Shown: positions 10,901 to 23,520 of the stretch, piece by piece
How positions within the stretch are numbered: position 1 is the stretch's first letter
Layout of the letters: every line of letters begins with the position of its first letter
Source: Arbacia lixula
Lineage: Eukaryota; Echinodermata; Echinoidea; Arbacioida; Arbaciidae
Length of the DNA stretch: 64,000 nt
Direction of reading: 5' to 3'
NCBI GenBank assembly: GCA_963669155.1
Contig: OZ022594.1
Location: forward strand, 2,639,762 to 2,703,761
Translations under genes and position numbers: made by a program
Notes under the pieces: generated by a model
The model's input: only the letters and a program-made list of their open reading frames with translations
Database searches by the model: none
What the model was told of the DNA's origin: nothing

Positions 10901-13401
10901 CGATATCGAGGGATTAAGGATAGGGATTAAGGAGTCTAGTCTATTTTAGGAAGCAGGAAAAGCTAAAATCAAGGGCTGGGTGGACACCATAGGGATTATT
11001 GGGGCGTTTGGTTGCTCAGATTAAGTACTTAATCCATTCTCAAGAAGCGTCTAGCTGGTAGTGCGGGAATCTAATTAAGAAGTGATTCTAAAGAGGGTGG
11101 CTTTTATTGATTACGATGATCATTTAGTGGGAGAGGACAGGATAGGGATGAGAGCGGTGACAAGACACAGATTAGTACTGCTCATGTTAGAGTTGTAATT
11201 CATTAGACGTTTTACATGCGGGGAAACATAAGGGGCAGGAATTCAATACATGGGGAGAGATTAAGACTATAAAGGAAGATGTTTATACGGTGGGAGAGAA
11301 AGACCGCATTAGCGATTGAGTAATACACGTAAAAGAAAGAGTGGGTGTTAGAGGGAATGGGGGTCTCATATAGGTAACTATAAATAGACAGGGGATAAAG
11401 AGGTACATGTTGTAAACTTAGTTTGCAGCTTAAGATATTTAGCCTGTAGACAGTGGTAGAGAATATACGTGGCGAAATCAATTATTCTAGTACGACTTTT
11501 GATTACCGGGCATTGACAGAGAACGGATAACAATATGACAGTAGTTGAATAAAGTACAGATATTTGTTTAATGCAAGGTACGAATCACTCTAATAATATC
11601 ACGATAGTCTATACCTGTATGTTCTCGGAGCATATTTCTAAAGTTGTTGACAAGTTTTTTTTTCTAGAATTCAATCAAGAATAAAACATTTCAAACGAAG
11701 GTTGATTTGTGTATGTTTTTCTAAATAGGGATAAAGCAGGAAAATGCATGATCTGTCTTTTTCATATACGAGTTAATTTTATCCTTTTTTAAAAAGAAAA
11801 TCACCCAATATATCTAAGGACTGTATTGCATTCACCATGTCTGGTTTTACACTGAAAGCACATTGGGATAGATTGGTACTACTACGTACATCCTAAACAA
11901 AGCTTGGTGTTGCAACATACACTTATGCTACCACATTTAACACCGAGTGCTTGATCTAACACTCATTCTGTATATATAAATGCATGATGGCACGAACTGG
12001 TGTTAAAGTCTAACCCCCTAGTTTTGAAGTGTATAATATAAAACACAGGTCACCCATTTGAATGGTAAAGGCACTAACTAATTCAGTTTGAACACCTCGA
12101 ACACAACATCGTGGAATTGATCACAGTTTGTTAGAATGTAATTAGTGCACACCTAGGTTAAGTGGATGACATTTGCTCAGCTTTTATGCTTGGACTCATG
12201 ACACCATTGCGATAGTGTGGGTAATTGCTAGAATGTATGAGCAAACATGTCGTGTAATTAAGATTGAACAGATGATTGACAAGACTTATTAGGTACGTCT
12301 CATAATGGTTGCAGTATGCTATGTATACTTAATGGGTGCGGTTAATTTCCATTGGTAACATACGAAAAACACAAATTGCGCGCATTGTAATTGTAAAAGC
12401 ATATCAGGCGATGCATGTCCGACTGTTGGATAAATACGCTTGTTAGCTTGAAAGTTACATGTATAAATATAATTTAATAGTGTTGCATATACGAGTGCTT
12501 CAAGTTGTCATACACGACTTTGAAGAGGATAATAAAATGATATTATTTCTGCTACTTATTTGTTATTTAAATGCATGATGGTATATCATGTTCACCGCGG
12601 AAGAGGCAGTTGCCGTAGAACTATAGGGGTCTGGATCCTGCTCATTAGAACGACACACAATTTGAATTACAGTCCACCACGATGTCGAATAGCATTGCTG
12701 CTGTTGAACGCGTCGTATTGTAAATAAAATCATCATAAGTAATGATGATAGCTTCAGAGACGCAAATCTATAAGTCTACCTCATCTCATGAAGTCATTTA
12801 AGTTCATTACAACATGAAGTATGATAATCTGCTTGATATTGCCATGACAATACATGTAATAATAAGATTGCAGATCTTCTCTTATAAGTTTGACGTATAT
12901 AATTGTCTGATACCCATGTCATATGAAGAAAAACTCTTTGAAAAGAGGAGAAATGTTTTAAAGATGTTAATCGAACTAAAAGAAAGAAACAGAAAGAAAA
13001 CAAGAGTGTGGACAGTCAAATGTGAACAGAAAATGTGTTAAAAGGAGTACAGTTAGAAAAAAAATGATAATGGAAATGATATTCAGTAAGCCCCAAAACG
13101 AACGAAGGAGAGTTAAGAAGAGTCGTAACATTGTGATTAATTCTGTAACTCGACTGCCGCATTTAATACTGCGCCAATTATACAAACGTATCTCATTAAT
13201 AAGTTATACTCACAACATAAAATGCATCCAGGTGCACAGTCCATCGAGGTGATTAATAAAGTAAGCTGAACAAGTCACCGCCACATCTATCAAATTCTCA
13301 TCAAGCGTGGCGAGGAAATTGTCATAAATCCCAAACAGCACGTACGAGATGCAGTCCTTTGCAATACGCGCTCCAGCTCGGGGTAAACTCGAAGTTATAC
13401 T

Positions 13402-13435
13402 GTTTGATATCGGTTACGTCTTATCGATATCAAAC
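13402..13435. repeat. Perfect short hairpin
   Basis: GTTTGATATCG and its exact inverse CGATATCAAAC are separated by about 12 bp. The arms are AT-rich with a central EcoRV-type GATATC. No neighbouring gene suggests a function. Confidence 0.6.
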
Positions 13436-14257
13436 GGATAATGTGTGTGACGTAAGGCCTACTCTGATAAATCAGATAGCTCAACTCCTATACGAGGTCC
13501 ATAGGTAAATACGGCATAGAGGACAAGGAGCATTATACAGAGAAAGAGGTGGGGAGTGGGATTCGGTTGTTGTAGTGCCACTCTGAAGCCGCGAGATAGT
13601 TTACACTTTTCATTAAAGTAGAAGTGCTCCTTCTACCCTCCCTGGCAAGAAAGCTCCAACCATTCATCACTGTTCATCAGCGTTCAGCTTGTTTTTTGTC
13701 TACCCGTTGTGTTGGACACGCTAGTCACAATTGTTGTCTCGAACGTAGTTCTTTTATTCAGACCCCGGTCGCATTTCCTTCAAGCGCTGAATGGTATAAT
13801 GGTGATGTCTTATGCGCAGTTGTGATATACGATTTGAGTATGACGTAAAGCAAGATATCATGGGTTCAAACCTCGACCACGTACGCTCGACACAGATGTC
13901 ATACGCGCTTATATAACAGCACAATCATGAGACCACCGTTTAATAACAAAATGCAGAGCCAGCAATTGATTATAAGCATTGTCAAGCTTTAAGTGAGTGT
14001 TTTTGATGATGTTAACGTGTTTAAAACAGTAGACCAGTAACAAACGTAGTGCGGGCTCAGGTCGGTATATAGAGAGATCGAGAAAGTGATTGATAAAGTA
14101 ATCAGTGTTTGCTTGGTCCCTTTCAGCATGCTTTCAGTGATGCTACTGTACTACTTCGGCCAAAGAGTCATTAGCAACGAGCGCACCTATACAAATAAGG
14201 GAATCACCCGCCGGTGCGATAGTATACAGGATTCCGTACCTCCCACCAATCGACCAA

Positions 14258-14490
14258 TCTCTCTTTCTCTCTCTCTATCTCTCTATTCATCTCTCTCCCT
14301 CTTTCTCTCTCTCACTCTCTCTCTCTCACACTCTCTGTCTCTATATTTCTATCTCTCCCTATTTCTCTCTCTCACTTTATCTCTCCCTCAATCTCTACTT
14401 TACTGGGGGTCCCTCTCTCTCTTCTCTCTCATTCGTTTTTTCTTCTCCCTATCTCTCTCTCACTCACTTTGTTTTGTTTTCTCTCCTGAT

Positions 14491-14523
<33 letters not shown>

Positions 14524-14618
14524 TCTCTCTTTTATTCTGAATCAGTTTCTCTCACATCCCCTCATCTCTCTCTCCCATTCGTGGTATATGTCTCTACACA
14601 CACACACACACACACGCA

Positions 14619-14657
<39 letters not shown>

Positions 14658-14674
14658 CCTCCCTCTCTCTCCAA
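14258..14674. repeat. (CT)n with embedded (CA)n microsatellite
   Basis: About 400 bp of interrupted CT repeats, including pure runs near 14493-14518 and 14622-14652, with (CA)n at about 14596-14620. The long Ser/Leu-rich open frames across it are artefacts of the repeat. Confidence 0.95.
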
Positions 14675-16599
14675 TGCATTATGTCTGTCTATAATCTCCT
14701 CCCCCCCTCCTCTTTCTCGCTCCCGCCCACGTTCAGACACCACGTAGGCCTAGACACAAATCAATCCATTGTTCTATTCCACGTTTCCTTCGATCCATCT
14801 TTATTTTCTTCATACATACGAGTACGATATCAGCAAGATATCGTTACCCTTTTACATGTTGTATATACTTGTATGCCCATGATTAAATAGAAAGTCATAG
14901 ACCTATAAACTAGCATTAATCAAATGATATATACTGTAATATTTGTAGTACAACATTCATATAGTCAGCTATGATATATACAGGACAAGTGTGGCCTTTT
15001 GTCACACCACATGGAACCAAATTAACGCGAACCTCTTCTCACGAGCATTAAGGAGAATTTTGGTTCATACATTAACTCAAACATTAAGAAAAAATGGTTT
15101 CGACAGCGTGGATGTCGTACTTTCCAAAATCAGCTCCTTTATATTCCACATGTGTCATATTTTGTTTAGGAGTTATACACACAAATCCCACAGGGCAGCA
15201 ATTAAGCTGGAACCTGAATGATTAATCAGTGCCAAGTGAACGGGTGTACACTTTAAGTTCAATGTACGTACATACAGTTGTTACTATTTTGAAAGCGATC
15301 GTGCTTTTTTCAGGCGGTCACACATGAACTATTTCCATTGTTACTGCGCACTATCGCTTAAAAATCTATGCATTGTTCATGATGTTCTAATGGTGCGGGA
15401 CCTCTAGGTCTGGACAAAAAAGCCTGAGGATATTGAAATAGGAAACTGCGAACAAGATCAAAATGATAAGAAGCCACTACCGATCTCTGACGCCAAACTT
15501 TGTATTATACTTGTCATGGTATCGATTGTTTTCATTACGATAAGGACGGTTCATCTATTGACTTTATTTTATTATTCAAAGTCAGAGAAAGCCAATGATG
15601 GTTACTATGAATACAATCATGCCGTAGCTCCTGAGGGTACCGACAAGTTGATTCTATGCGATGATGTTAGAGAAATAGGTCGGTTTACGCAATGTGTTAT
15701 TGTTGTTACAACAGGACACGTGAAATCACAGGGAGGATGAATGTCGGCGAAAACAACCCAGTGAACCTTGCTGTAGCGACCATCTGTTTAGAAAGACCAG
15801 CTGCCTTAAAAAAGGTTGTTTTAGTTATTTCTCATTAGTCCAGATACTAAAGTATTTTATCGTCCGCTTATTCTCCCACACACATTACGCCACTGATACG
15901 CACACCGCGCCAGACCACTGATTGCGCGACTCCGCGTCGAATCTGTCCGCCCGAAAGGGTGAAAATGTTTGTATGTGATGCGCCACCAACGTCCGTTGTC
16001 GGCGGATTGCTAAATACAGTCCAGGGGATGGACTAAGTTCTCCTTTAAATCAAAATAAACCTGCTCATAAGGACCACATCCCTAGTCTCCCTTGAACAGT
16101 CTTTACATGCATGTGTCACTGTCTAAGGATATACGCGTGATAAAAAAAATCCTCTGCTTCCAAAATCATTTGGACAACATTTTATTTGATCTCATTATAA
16201 ATTTAAATTTGAATGCCTCTGAAAGGAGATGTTATTTTATGTGAACTGCACATTTGGGGTTTCAAAATTAATGCCAGTTGTTCGTGACGTACATGCTTGT
16301 AAATCTAATAATTTTGTGGTTGCGATAATTATAGTGTTGTGTGTGTGAGCACCAATGGTGTTAACTCCAGTACAGTACAGGAAGGGTGTTAAAATCAATT
16401 CATAGTGGTGTCATGACATTTGACACAATGGGTGAGAACTCAACACTCATTTTGGCAAATTGAAGATTAGGGAGTTTGATCGATTACTTTGTAGGTGATG
16501 ATATGTTTCCTTACGTCTACAACGAAATGGCAGCCGAATTGATTGAGATTGAACATGTACAATAGTGGACAAGGTACTATGACGTCACCCGACGCTGCC

Positions 16600-17444
16600 C
16601 TAGGTTTGAATACAACCCAGGTCAATCTCTTCAACAAAGGCGCTACGCATGCGCTCCAGTTTTGCGATGGCTTCGTCCAACTCGTCCTCCTCCTCATCAT
16701 CACCGTTACCACCAGCACCACCACTGCCGCTATCATTATGGTTACCATGACGACTGGTCTTTCCCAAGTCCGTGTGTCTTACAATCCTCTGGAACGTCGG
16801 CTCTGTGAGACTCTTCAATAGCTTCCCAAAAGGATCTCTCGCATTTAAGTCCGAGACTCGTGGCGCTTTCAACCGGTTGCCGCCAAGTTCGAACTCGGGG
16901 CCGGGATTACGCTGTTTGTCGCCCTCTTTCGTTGGGGAACTTAAAGTGGAATTCGTCGATTGCAAAGCGGGGAGCTTTAGTTTCTTTTCATGTTGGGCAC
17001 ATTCTATGCAGCGCTTGTCACCGGCCTGAGTGTCGGTCAGATGTGTTGATGCTTCATCACATGTATCTTCTTTCTTCGACTGAGTGGTTGATGACGTCAG
17101 TAAGTGGTCCATGTCAACTCGGAGGGTTAGTCTTCCTGTCCAATCAATTAGAAATAGAATATCAAAGATCTAGAGCAGATCACATCCAAAATTAATGAAT
17201 TGCAGTAGGTTAAATGAGAACAAAAATCGGAAAAATATATTGGTGAAATCTGCGTTAATGTCACAAGTAATAAATGTGAACACACACACACTACCACCGC
17301 CCCTCTCCTCTCTCGCGCTCTCATTCTATTTTCTATTCTTATCTCTTATCCCCCTTAAATTCTATCCATTCTCTCTCTCTCTGTGCCTCTCTCTTACACA
17401 CACACACACACACACAATACACATACACACACACCCACACAAAA

Positions 17445-17484
<40 letters not shown>

Positions 17485-18826
17485 CCCGCCCTTCTTCTTT
17501 CTCTTAACTACATTAACTACCAGCTATGTCACAAACTACTCTTCGATCTTTCAAGGCATACGTGTCGAGTTTTCGGGCCCCTCGTCCTGCTGAAACGGGC
17601 CATGACGAGTTCGATGATGAAGTGGTGATCGTGAGTGGAGGGTGCCGAGATCGAGTCGCCTTGATGTGACGAAAGCAGGAGCCGTTCGAGTCCTAGCTGG
17701 AGGGATCTGGTCGCGTGTCTTTTCCCTCAGCCACCCCGCTGGTAATCAAATCAGAATTGAAAAGGAATAACGAGTACCGACGGGGATTTCATTGTGCAGA
17801 TGTCTGGTTCTAAACCACATCAACCTACTTTGGACAAACACTAAACACTTGAAAAACACATTAGAAACGTCTGCAAATCTGCATTCTGGGATATTTCCAA
17901 TTAGGGAAGATCAGGCGCCTGCTTGACCAAGCGTCCGCTGAGCGACTAGTCCACGCCTTCGTTTCCTCTCATCTGGACTACTGTAATTCATTCCTTGCTG
18001 GGCTCCCTCTTTCTCATATACCCCCCCCCCCCCCACTCCAACGTATCCCCAATTCAGCCGCTAGATTAGTCACCATTAGAAGAAAACATCATTTCCTATT
18101 CTCCGCTCACTTCATTGGCTACCAGTTAATATCCGCATTAATTTCAAGATTCTTCTTCTCCCATACAAAATCACACATAATCTTGCCCCAAATATCTTCA
18201 AGACGTAGCATCCCTTTGCTCATCCTTTTCTGCAAGACCTCTCCATTCATGTTGATATTTTCTTGATAGCCGATACCATTATCTTCTTAAAATATTAATA
18301 TTATCTGCCAGAGCAATAATATGATGAAATGAAAAGATTTCATACATAGCTTTACAAATCCACACAGTCGTTTTGTATTATGATTTAAACATGTTAAAGG
18401 ACAATTTTGTGAATCGAAGCCATGAAGCAGTATTTTAACTAAGTATTAAAGAATGAAGAAACGTGTCGACTCACCACTCCTGTAAGAACGAGACCGCCTC
18501 CCGCTCAGTGCTTTCGGTCTAGGAGTAATAACCATTGAGCTTCCGTTAACCCGAACGCTACTTGAGAGGTACGTCGACTGCTCACCGTTGTCCCGCGTAT
18601 GTCTTTTCGTCTTGGGTCGAGAAGGCATAGGTTGTAGATCCCAGCTTTGAGATAACCACTGTGTACGCGGCGGTGAACCCATCTCAGAAGTTAAAGTTAC
18701 AGCTCTTGACAAATCGATGTCATGTTTGTGTTCCGTGTGTAAATAAGGGTATATTTCGTTCCCATTTGGAGTGAATCTTTGTGCAGATGATGCTGCTGAA
18801 TGTTGATTTGAACGCGACGATGTCAT
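16600..18826 (-). CDS. Two-exon gene, function unknown (295-residue protein)
   Basis: Exon 1 is 18475-18826 and exon 2 is 16600-17135. The donor GTGAGT (18469-18474) follows a phase-1 codon and the acceptor TTGGACAG precedes exon 2. The join is in frame (RSYRSG then RLTLRVDMDHLL) and the two exons total 888 nt, exactly 296 codons with the TAG. An in-frame TAA lies just before the ATG, so the start is secure. I do not recognise the family. The first half is Ser/Arg/Thr-rich and basic (KTKRHTRDNGEQ, SGRRSRSYRSG). The second half has two close cysteines (CIECAQHEK), a Gly/Asn-rich linker, an acidic run (DDEEEDELDEAI) and a short helix AKLERMRSAFVEEID near the C-terminus. No signal peptide or membrane span is present; it is probably an intracellular, largely disordered protein. 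The intron holds microsatellites and a LINE fragment. A possible AATAAA (minus sense) lies at 16191-16196. Confidence 0.65.
17281..17482. repeat. (CA)n / (CT)n microsatellite cluster
   Basis: Interrupted CT and pure CA runs (about 17396-17415 and 17452-17482) lie inside the intron of the two-exon minus-strand gene. Confidence 0.9.
17880..18290 (+). mobile_element. Degenerate non-LTR retrotransposon (LINE) reverse-transcriptase fragment
   Basis: In plus-strand frames the translation contains RLLDQASAERLVHAFVSSHL followed by DYCNSFLAGLP, then LQRIPNSAARLVT. This is the familiar block near the end of reverse transcriptase in CR1/L2/Jockey-type LINEs (usually LVHAFISSRLDYCNSLLYGLP then LQRVQNAAARLV). 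A C-run interrupts the frame and later residues are frameshifted. It is an old, 5'-truncated copy in the intron of the two-exon gene. Confidence 0.7.
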
Positions 18827-20159
18827 ATTTTACGAATGTATAAGTGAACGTATCATGCACAAAACAAAGTTAAAGTTTAGACCAGTTTGCTGCACATAAT
18901 GACTAAAAATAAGTAAAGATGTCGTAAACGTGAATAATGACCAACATTCTTTGTCATTGAGGAGGATTTATAACGATCCGCAATCGGTTGGGAAATCGAA
19001 ATATCGCGCTTCCATGCCGACCAGCCTTTAACGCGAAACCATCGACAGATTGATCATTTGAAGTACCTAATATAAGTATCTTGCATGGATGATTACGATG
19101 ATTGCCTTTGCTATTCCGCATTTAGGCCTCTCATCGAATCGTGCTCAGTAGGTCTGAAAGATAGCTGGTGGCTGTTGTGGGACACCTTCTGCGAAAGCTG
19201 CAAAGTCCTTTAACGTCCGTTAGTTGCTCTGAAGACCGTGTACACCTCCACAGTATATGAATAACTGTTTAAGTGGAACAAAAACAAAATGTCTATGATC
19301 TTTGTGTGAATTACGTGAGTAGAAATACACTTGGTACACAAAGACTTAAACATAACACGCAAGTATTAAACCGTGATTGCGGCTCCACTGAATGCAAGGG
19401 AAAACTTATTCTGTAGTCTTCCAAATTAAACATCGATGCACAACATCACTTAATCTCGTCTCCCTAATCAATCCGTCTTGCTTAATCCATAATATCACAT
19501 CAAAGGTGGACACTACTATAACGTCGCTTTTGTAATATCTGCTTAATATACGACGATTGAAATGAGATGCGCTACAGAAGTCTTTTGAAGTGGGCGAGTC
19601 GGAGTGATGAAGAGTTTGCCAAATCTAACGACAAAATACATTATGACGTAACTTGGCAGAGCACATAGGCCTTTTTAAGCGTCTGAAAGTTGAATGTAGC
19701 ACCTTAGGTAAACATTGACATAATTAGCGCCGTTGCTAAAAAAAAAAAAGAAGCGCTCTCTTGGAAAAGAAAATAAAGTACGTATCCATTTTATTTGCTT
19801 TTGATCACTTGTCGATGGCCCGCTAATGTAATGTCTTAGAATGGTTCAGCAAAACAAAGAGTGTGTCAAATAGGGATGGGATATGTTTTACCAGGTGTGC
19901 GTTTGTGTGGCTTTCGGTCCCGGGTGTCGGTGTATGTGTGTGCGTGCGCGCGCGCGCGTTCGTGTCAGGTAGCTGCGTGGGTGTGGGTATGTGGTTGTGT
20001 ATGTATATTGAAAACAAAACAAAACAACGAGTATGTTTTTTATGATAAGAATACAACAAGGCGTTAATATTTATTTCCACATTTTCAAATAAACAAACAA
20101 TGGACATAATGAGGGCAAATATTTCAAATAACATAAATAACAAATTGCTATAACCAACT

Positions 20160-20625
20160 GAGGGCCTAAGACTTGATATTAGTACACATTTTGAAAGATA
20201 ATTGTAGTATACACAGATACTATACACAGTGTTATACAGTGTACAGTGTAGTACACCCGGTGACTATACATAGTGCATTATATATACAGTTACCATGGTT
20301 ACTATACATGTATACAGTGTATCAAACACAGTGTGCTTAACACAGTGTACTATAGACCTATATAATGTATATATTCTTTTGCTACAAATATCCTACACGA
20401 TATCAAAAATGCTGTATATAGGTATATATAGTTCAGGATAAAGGTGCAATGCTAGCACATTGCACACACAAACAATATTACAAAACTAAGGCCTGATACT
20501 AGTACACATCTTGAAAGATAATAGTGCAATGCTAGCACATTGCACACAAAAACAATATCACAAAACGAAGACCTGATACTAGTACCCGGGACTAGTACCC
20601 ATTTTGGAAGATAATTTTTCTGATA
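20160..20625. repeat. Tandem repeat (80-bp period) with a hairpin in each unit
   Basis: Units starting at 20444 and 20524 are nearly identical. Each carries GTGCAATGCTAGCACATTGCAC, whose 8-bp arms GTGCAATG and CATTGCAC are inverted, followed by ACAATAT, CTGATACTAGTAC and GAAAGATAAT. A partial upstream copy (TTGATATTAGTACAC) lies near 20173, and the second unit ends in a small ACTAGTACC duplication. Between them, 20225-20350 is rich in ACAGTGTA-type motifs. Confidence 0.7.
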
Positions 20626-21439
20626 ACACAATACCTGAGGATGGTATTCCTCATTTTGACTGTTTGATGCTCTTATCCTAAGTCAAACTAGCTATACTGT
20701 ACAGAGTTTTCTGTATCATAGTTCTACCAAAAGACTGTTTGAGTAATGACAGGTCATATGAGGGCAACAAGCTCATAGTGTTGATTCAGTTACACATGAC
20801 TGATAATCCTCTTATTCACTGAGGTGTTCTGCAAAATAAACTTTACCTGAAAAGCTTTTAAGATGACTTACATAATCATACATTTCATTTCAATAGTTCG
20901 TAGTAGATTTTTTGATATTCTTCTTTTTTCAGATGTACCAATGTTATCCATGATTGAAATAAATATTGAGATTAAATTAAATACATGTATACAATTTACT
21001 TAAGTTGAAAAAATAAATGAAAAAAATAAATGGTACGTACATTGGTTCTCACCTGTCGGTACAAATTGTAACCAAACATATTCGTATAATATGTTTAGGT
21101 TTTTTCTTCAAAATATTGTAATGATTTGAGTTTTGAGGTGAGCAAAACATAGTTGTACATGTATATATATATTTGTTAATATTAATTTCGTCTATTGAAA
21201 AACCTTCCTTCATTGTAACCAACATGTGAGGTTTTAAAAAAACCCCCAATTATATCCATTTATACAGTAAACAATAACGCTGTTTTAAGCGTACATCGAA
21301 TTCATCAGTTAAACAAACTGGAAGACAGGTGACTTATTACCTTTCTGGCACAATATATTTTATATATTTGTAGCAATAATTATCCGTTTCGCATTGGACA
21401 ATGACACAATCGAAAATTAGATGTCAATGGTATCTGGTA

Positions 21440-21740
21440 GACATACATGGATTATGTTTACGTACAAATTTAAACCCAATCAATGTTTCTCCAATCTAAA
21501 CAGTAGTGAACAATAACATATCATACATGGTTGTATTCTAACAATCATAATGAGTGTTTAAAATAAAGTGACCATTGATTTTAAGTATATCTAAAAGGAA
21601 ACAAAAACTTGATAAATACCATTATTTCAAAATACATTTGTAGCCCAGTCAGTGTATCTCCAATGTAAAAGAAGTGAACAATAACACTATTCGAGGATGA
21701 TACATGATTATGCTTTCACAATCATCACGAGTGTACATGT
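21440..21740. repeat. Two diverged tandem copies, roughly 170 bp each
   Basis: The first block (TCTCCAATCTAAACAGTAG, then TGAACAATAACAT) is echoed by a second block (TCTCCAATGTAAAAGAAG, then TGAACAATAACAC). Each is followed by a 'CATACATGGTT/GATACATGATT' segment, 'ACAATCAT' and 'GTGACC'. Fragments of the same pattern appear near 21265 and 21838. Confidence 0.5.
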
Positions 21741-23227
21741 GACCTTTTGATTAAGGTAGTATTGTTTGTAATACATGGGTCTCTGACGACATATGTGAAA
21801 AAAAAAATTACGCTAGATCATTCAAATGCTGTGAATTTCTGTATCTCCAATATAATGGTAGGAATTGTTATTTTTTGCGGTACATTTGAACTTCTGGGTG
21901 TAGATTATTCCATATGGTTGACCCATAGTTTGAAAAGGACTTTCTGCCTGTTTGGGTACGTACCGCGGGGATTTTATATCCATTTAAACGGCAAAAAACT
22001 AATTTGAGTATAAGTGTGTGATAAGTGCTTATTTCTTACACATGAATCCTCCATACCGCAAAAATGGAAAAGTCGTCATTTGAGACGAATGACTTTCTAC
22101 AGCCAAACTGATCAGTTTTTGCCTTTCAAATTGGCAACACTTTAAAAAAAAATAAGATTTTATATTCTCAAAGTCTTTATGGTATAACTTAAACCGAGGG
22201 CGAATACAACTGCAAACAAAATCCGAATGTGGCTACATCTTTGCATAGTGCATTAAACTTGGTCAGACTCGAGTAAGGAATATTCTTATAAGAAAACTTA
22301 GACCAATTTATTAAGCCCTAACGCTGCACTTGTGAAGTACCTTATGATCAATGCACACAAATCCCATAGACCAATATTCTGTCTGTCATGCTAGAGGTAA
22401 AGTAGTGTTAAACCATCCCAACTCAAAAACCGCCGCTGTAAAAATAGGTATCTCGTCTCGACACACTGTTCATGCGATGTCCTGAGCTGTTATGTCGCTG
22501 CAAAAAACGAAAATTGGAAACGTGTACATGCTTGAATGCAATGAAGTAAATAAGGAACATCACATATATCGTATCACACCTACAAATCATCATTCATCAC
22601 TACTTTATACAAAAGAACAATCATTAATGAACTGAACTGAAATAAGCTAACATCGAAGACATTGCCAAGAAATTGTATGCATTATTAAGAAAAACGGTAA
22701 TAGTAATAGCCAGTGGGTTAACGGATGTGAAACACATTGGGAATTTCGTATTTTGAAATTATTATAACAATCTGAAAATGTGTTCGTCAGGATTTGTCAA
22801 ACATTTCAGACAAAATGTTTCAAATTAGATGTCAGTGTCAACTGTTAGTAGATTTCATTTTCAAGCCAAATCCAAAGTCATGTTATATAAATGATTCTGA
22901 GCATTGCTTAAATTGCTGTTATTTGTTAACCATTGTATTGTGCTATCGTGAAGTATCTTGAAAACTACAATGTATTCATAAGTAATCAAGTAATTCATGT
23001 GTTTTGCTGTGATAATTATTGAATATATCTTTGTATGAAAAATATATTTTTTCATAGCATTGCATTTCATAGCATGTATCATAAAGCATTTTCATTATAA
23101 TTCTGTTACCTGATTGGTTAACAGTCATAACAATGATTTAAGCACCCTAGCAAAATTACCACATTTACATAGATAGCGGTGAAAACGTTTTTGTTAGTAT
23201 GAAATACTGTAAAAAGTGTTTTCATTT

Positions 23228-23520
23228 TCATACCGGGTCAAGACCAGGGTAAGTCTGTCTGAGTGGGAACTTCCGGTCCAATGGTATCTGCTCCTGACTC
23301 TTCATGTGATGAGAAAACACCTCGCCCAACTCCCGGTCCAAACCCTTTGTGCGTAGATTAGTAGACATCGTTTGCTTCATGTCAGTATCGGTCAGCCCCT
23401 GTCTCAACCTTGCTGCATAGTTCATCCAGCGCGATGTCATACAACAGCACCCGATGATGATGATGATTACGAGCAGCAGTACCCCACCGATGACGCCAAA
23501 GATGATGGCCTCAACATTTG
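23228..23520 (-). CDS. Receptor gene exon 23: transmembrane helix and cytoplasmic tail
   Basis: After acceptor GTTTGTAG the exon encodes ANVEAIIFGVIGGVLLLVII followed by III and GCCC, a single membrane span ending in three cysteines that could be palmitoylated. The tail of about 73 residues starts with MTSRWMNYAARLRQGL and ends YPGLDPV before TGA at 23228-23230. The last three residues D-P-V fit a class III PDZ ligand pattern, which is only suggestive. No kinase or ITAM/ITIM motif is visible. Confidence 0.85.

Larger units (their letters stand above)
7990..16599. other. Gene-poor, AT-rich intergenic stretch
   Basis: I see no exon that can be supported over about 8.6 kb. Visible structure is limited to a perfect hairpin at 13402-13435, CT/CA microsatellites at 14258-14674, and scattered 'GGTGTTAA'-type motifs around 11940-12010 and 16360-16450 that may be diverged copies of one element. 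The other open frames are short and have no protein-like composition. The 102-codon minus frame at 9589-9897 has a mixed composition but no recognisable family or flanking splice sites. Confidence 0.55.
18827..23227. other. Intergenic, AT-rich, with local tandem repeats
   Basis: No exon is supported. The interval should hold the promoter of the two-exon gene (above 18826) and the 3' UTR of the receptor gene (below 23228), both on the minus strand. Repeats lie at 20160-20625 and about 21440-21740. A GTGCGCGCG run near 19940 is simple sequence. Confidence 0.5.

Noticed and set aside
14086-14890. Long Ser/Leu/His-rich open frames over CT and CA microsatellites (also 5742-6092, 17195-17628, 44725-45049, 61745-62079)
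   Set aside because: Their composition is dictated by simple repeats; no splice or domain evidence.
20441-20580. CRISPR-like array
   Set aside because: Only two full units without regular unique spacers, in a eukaryotic genome; it is a simple tandem duplication.
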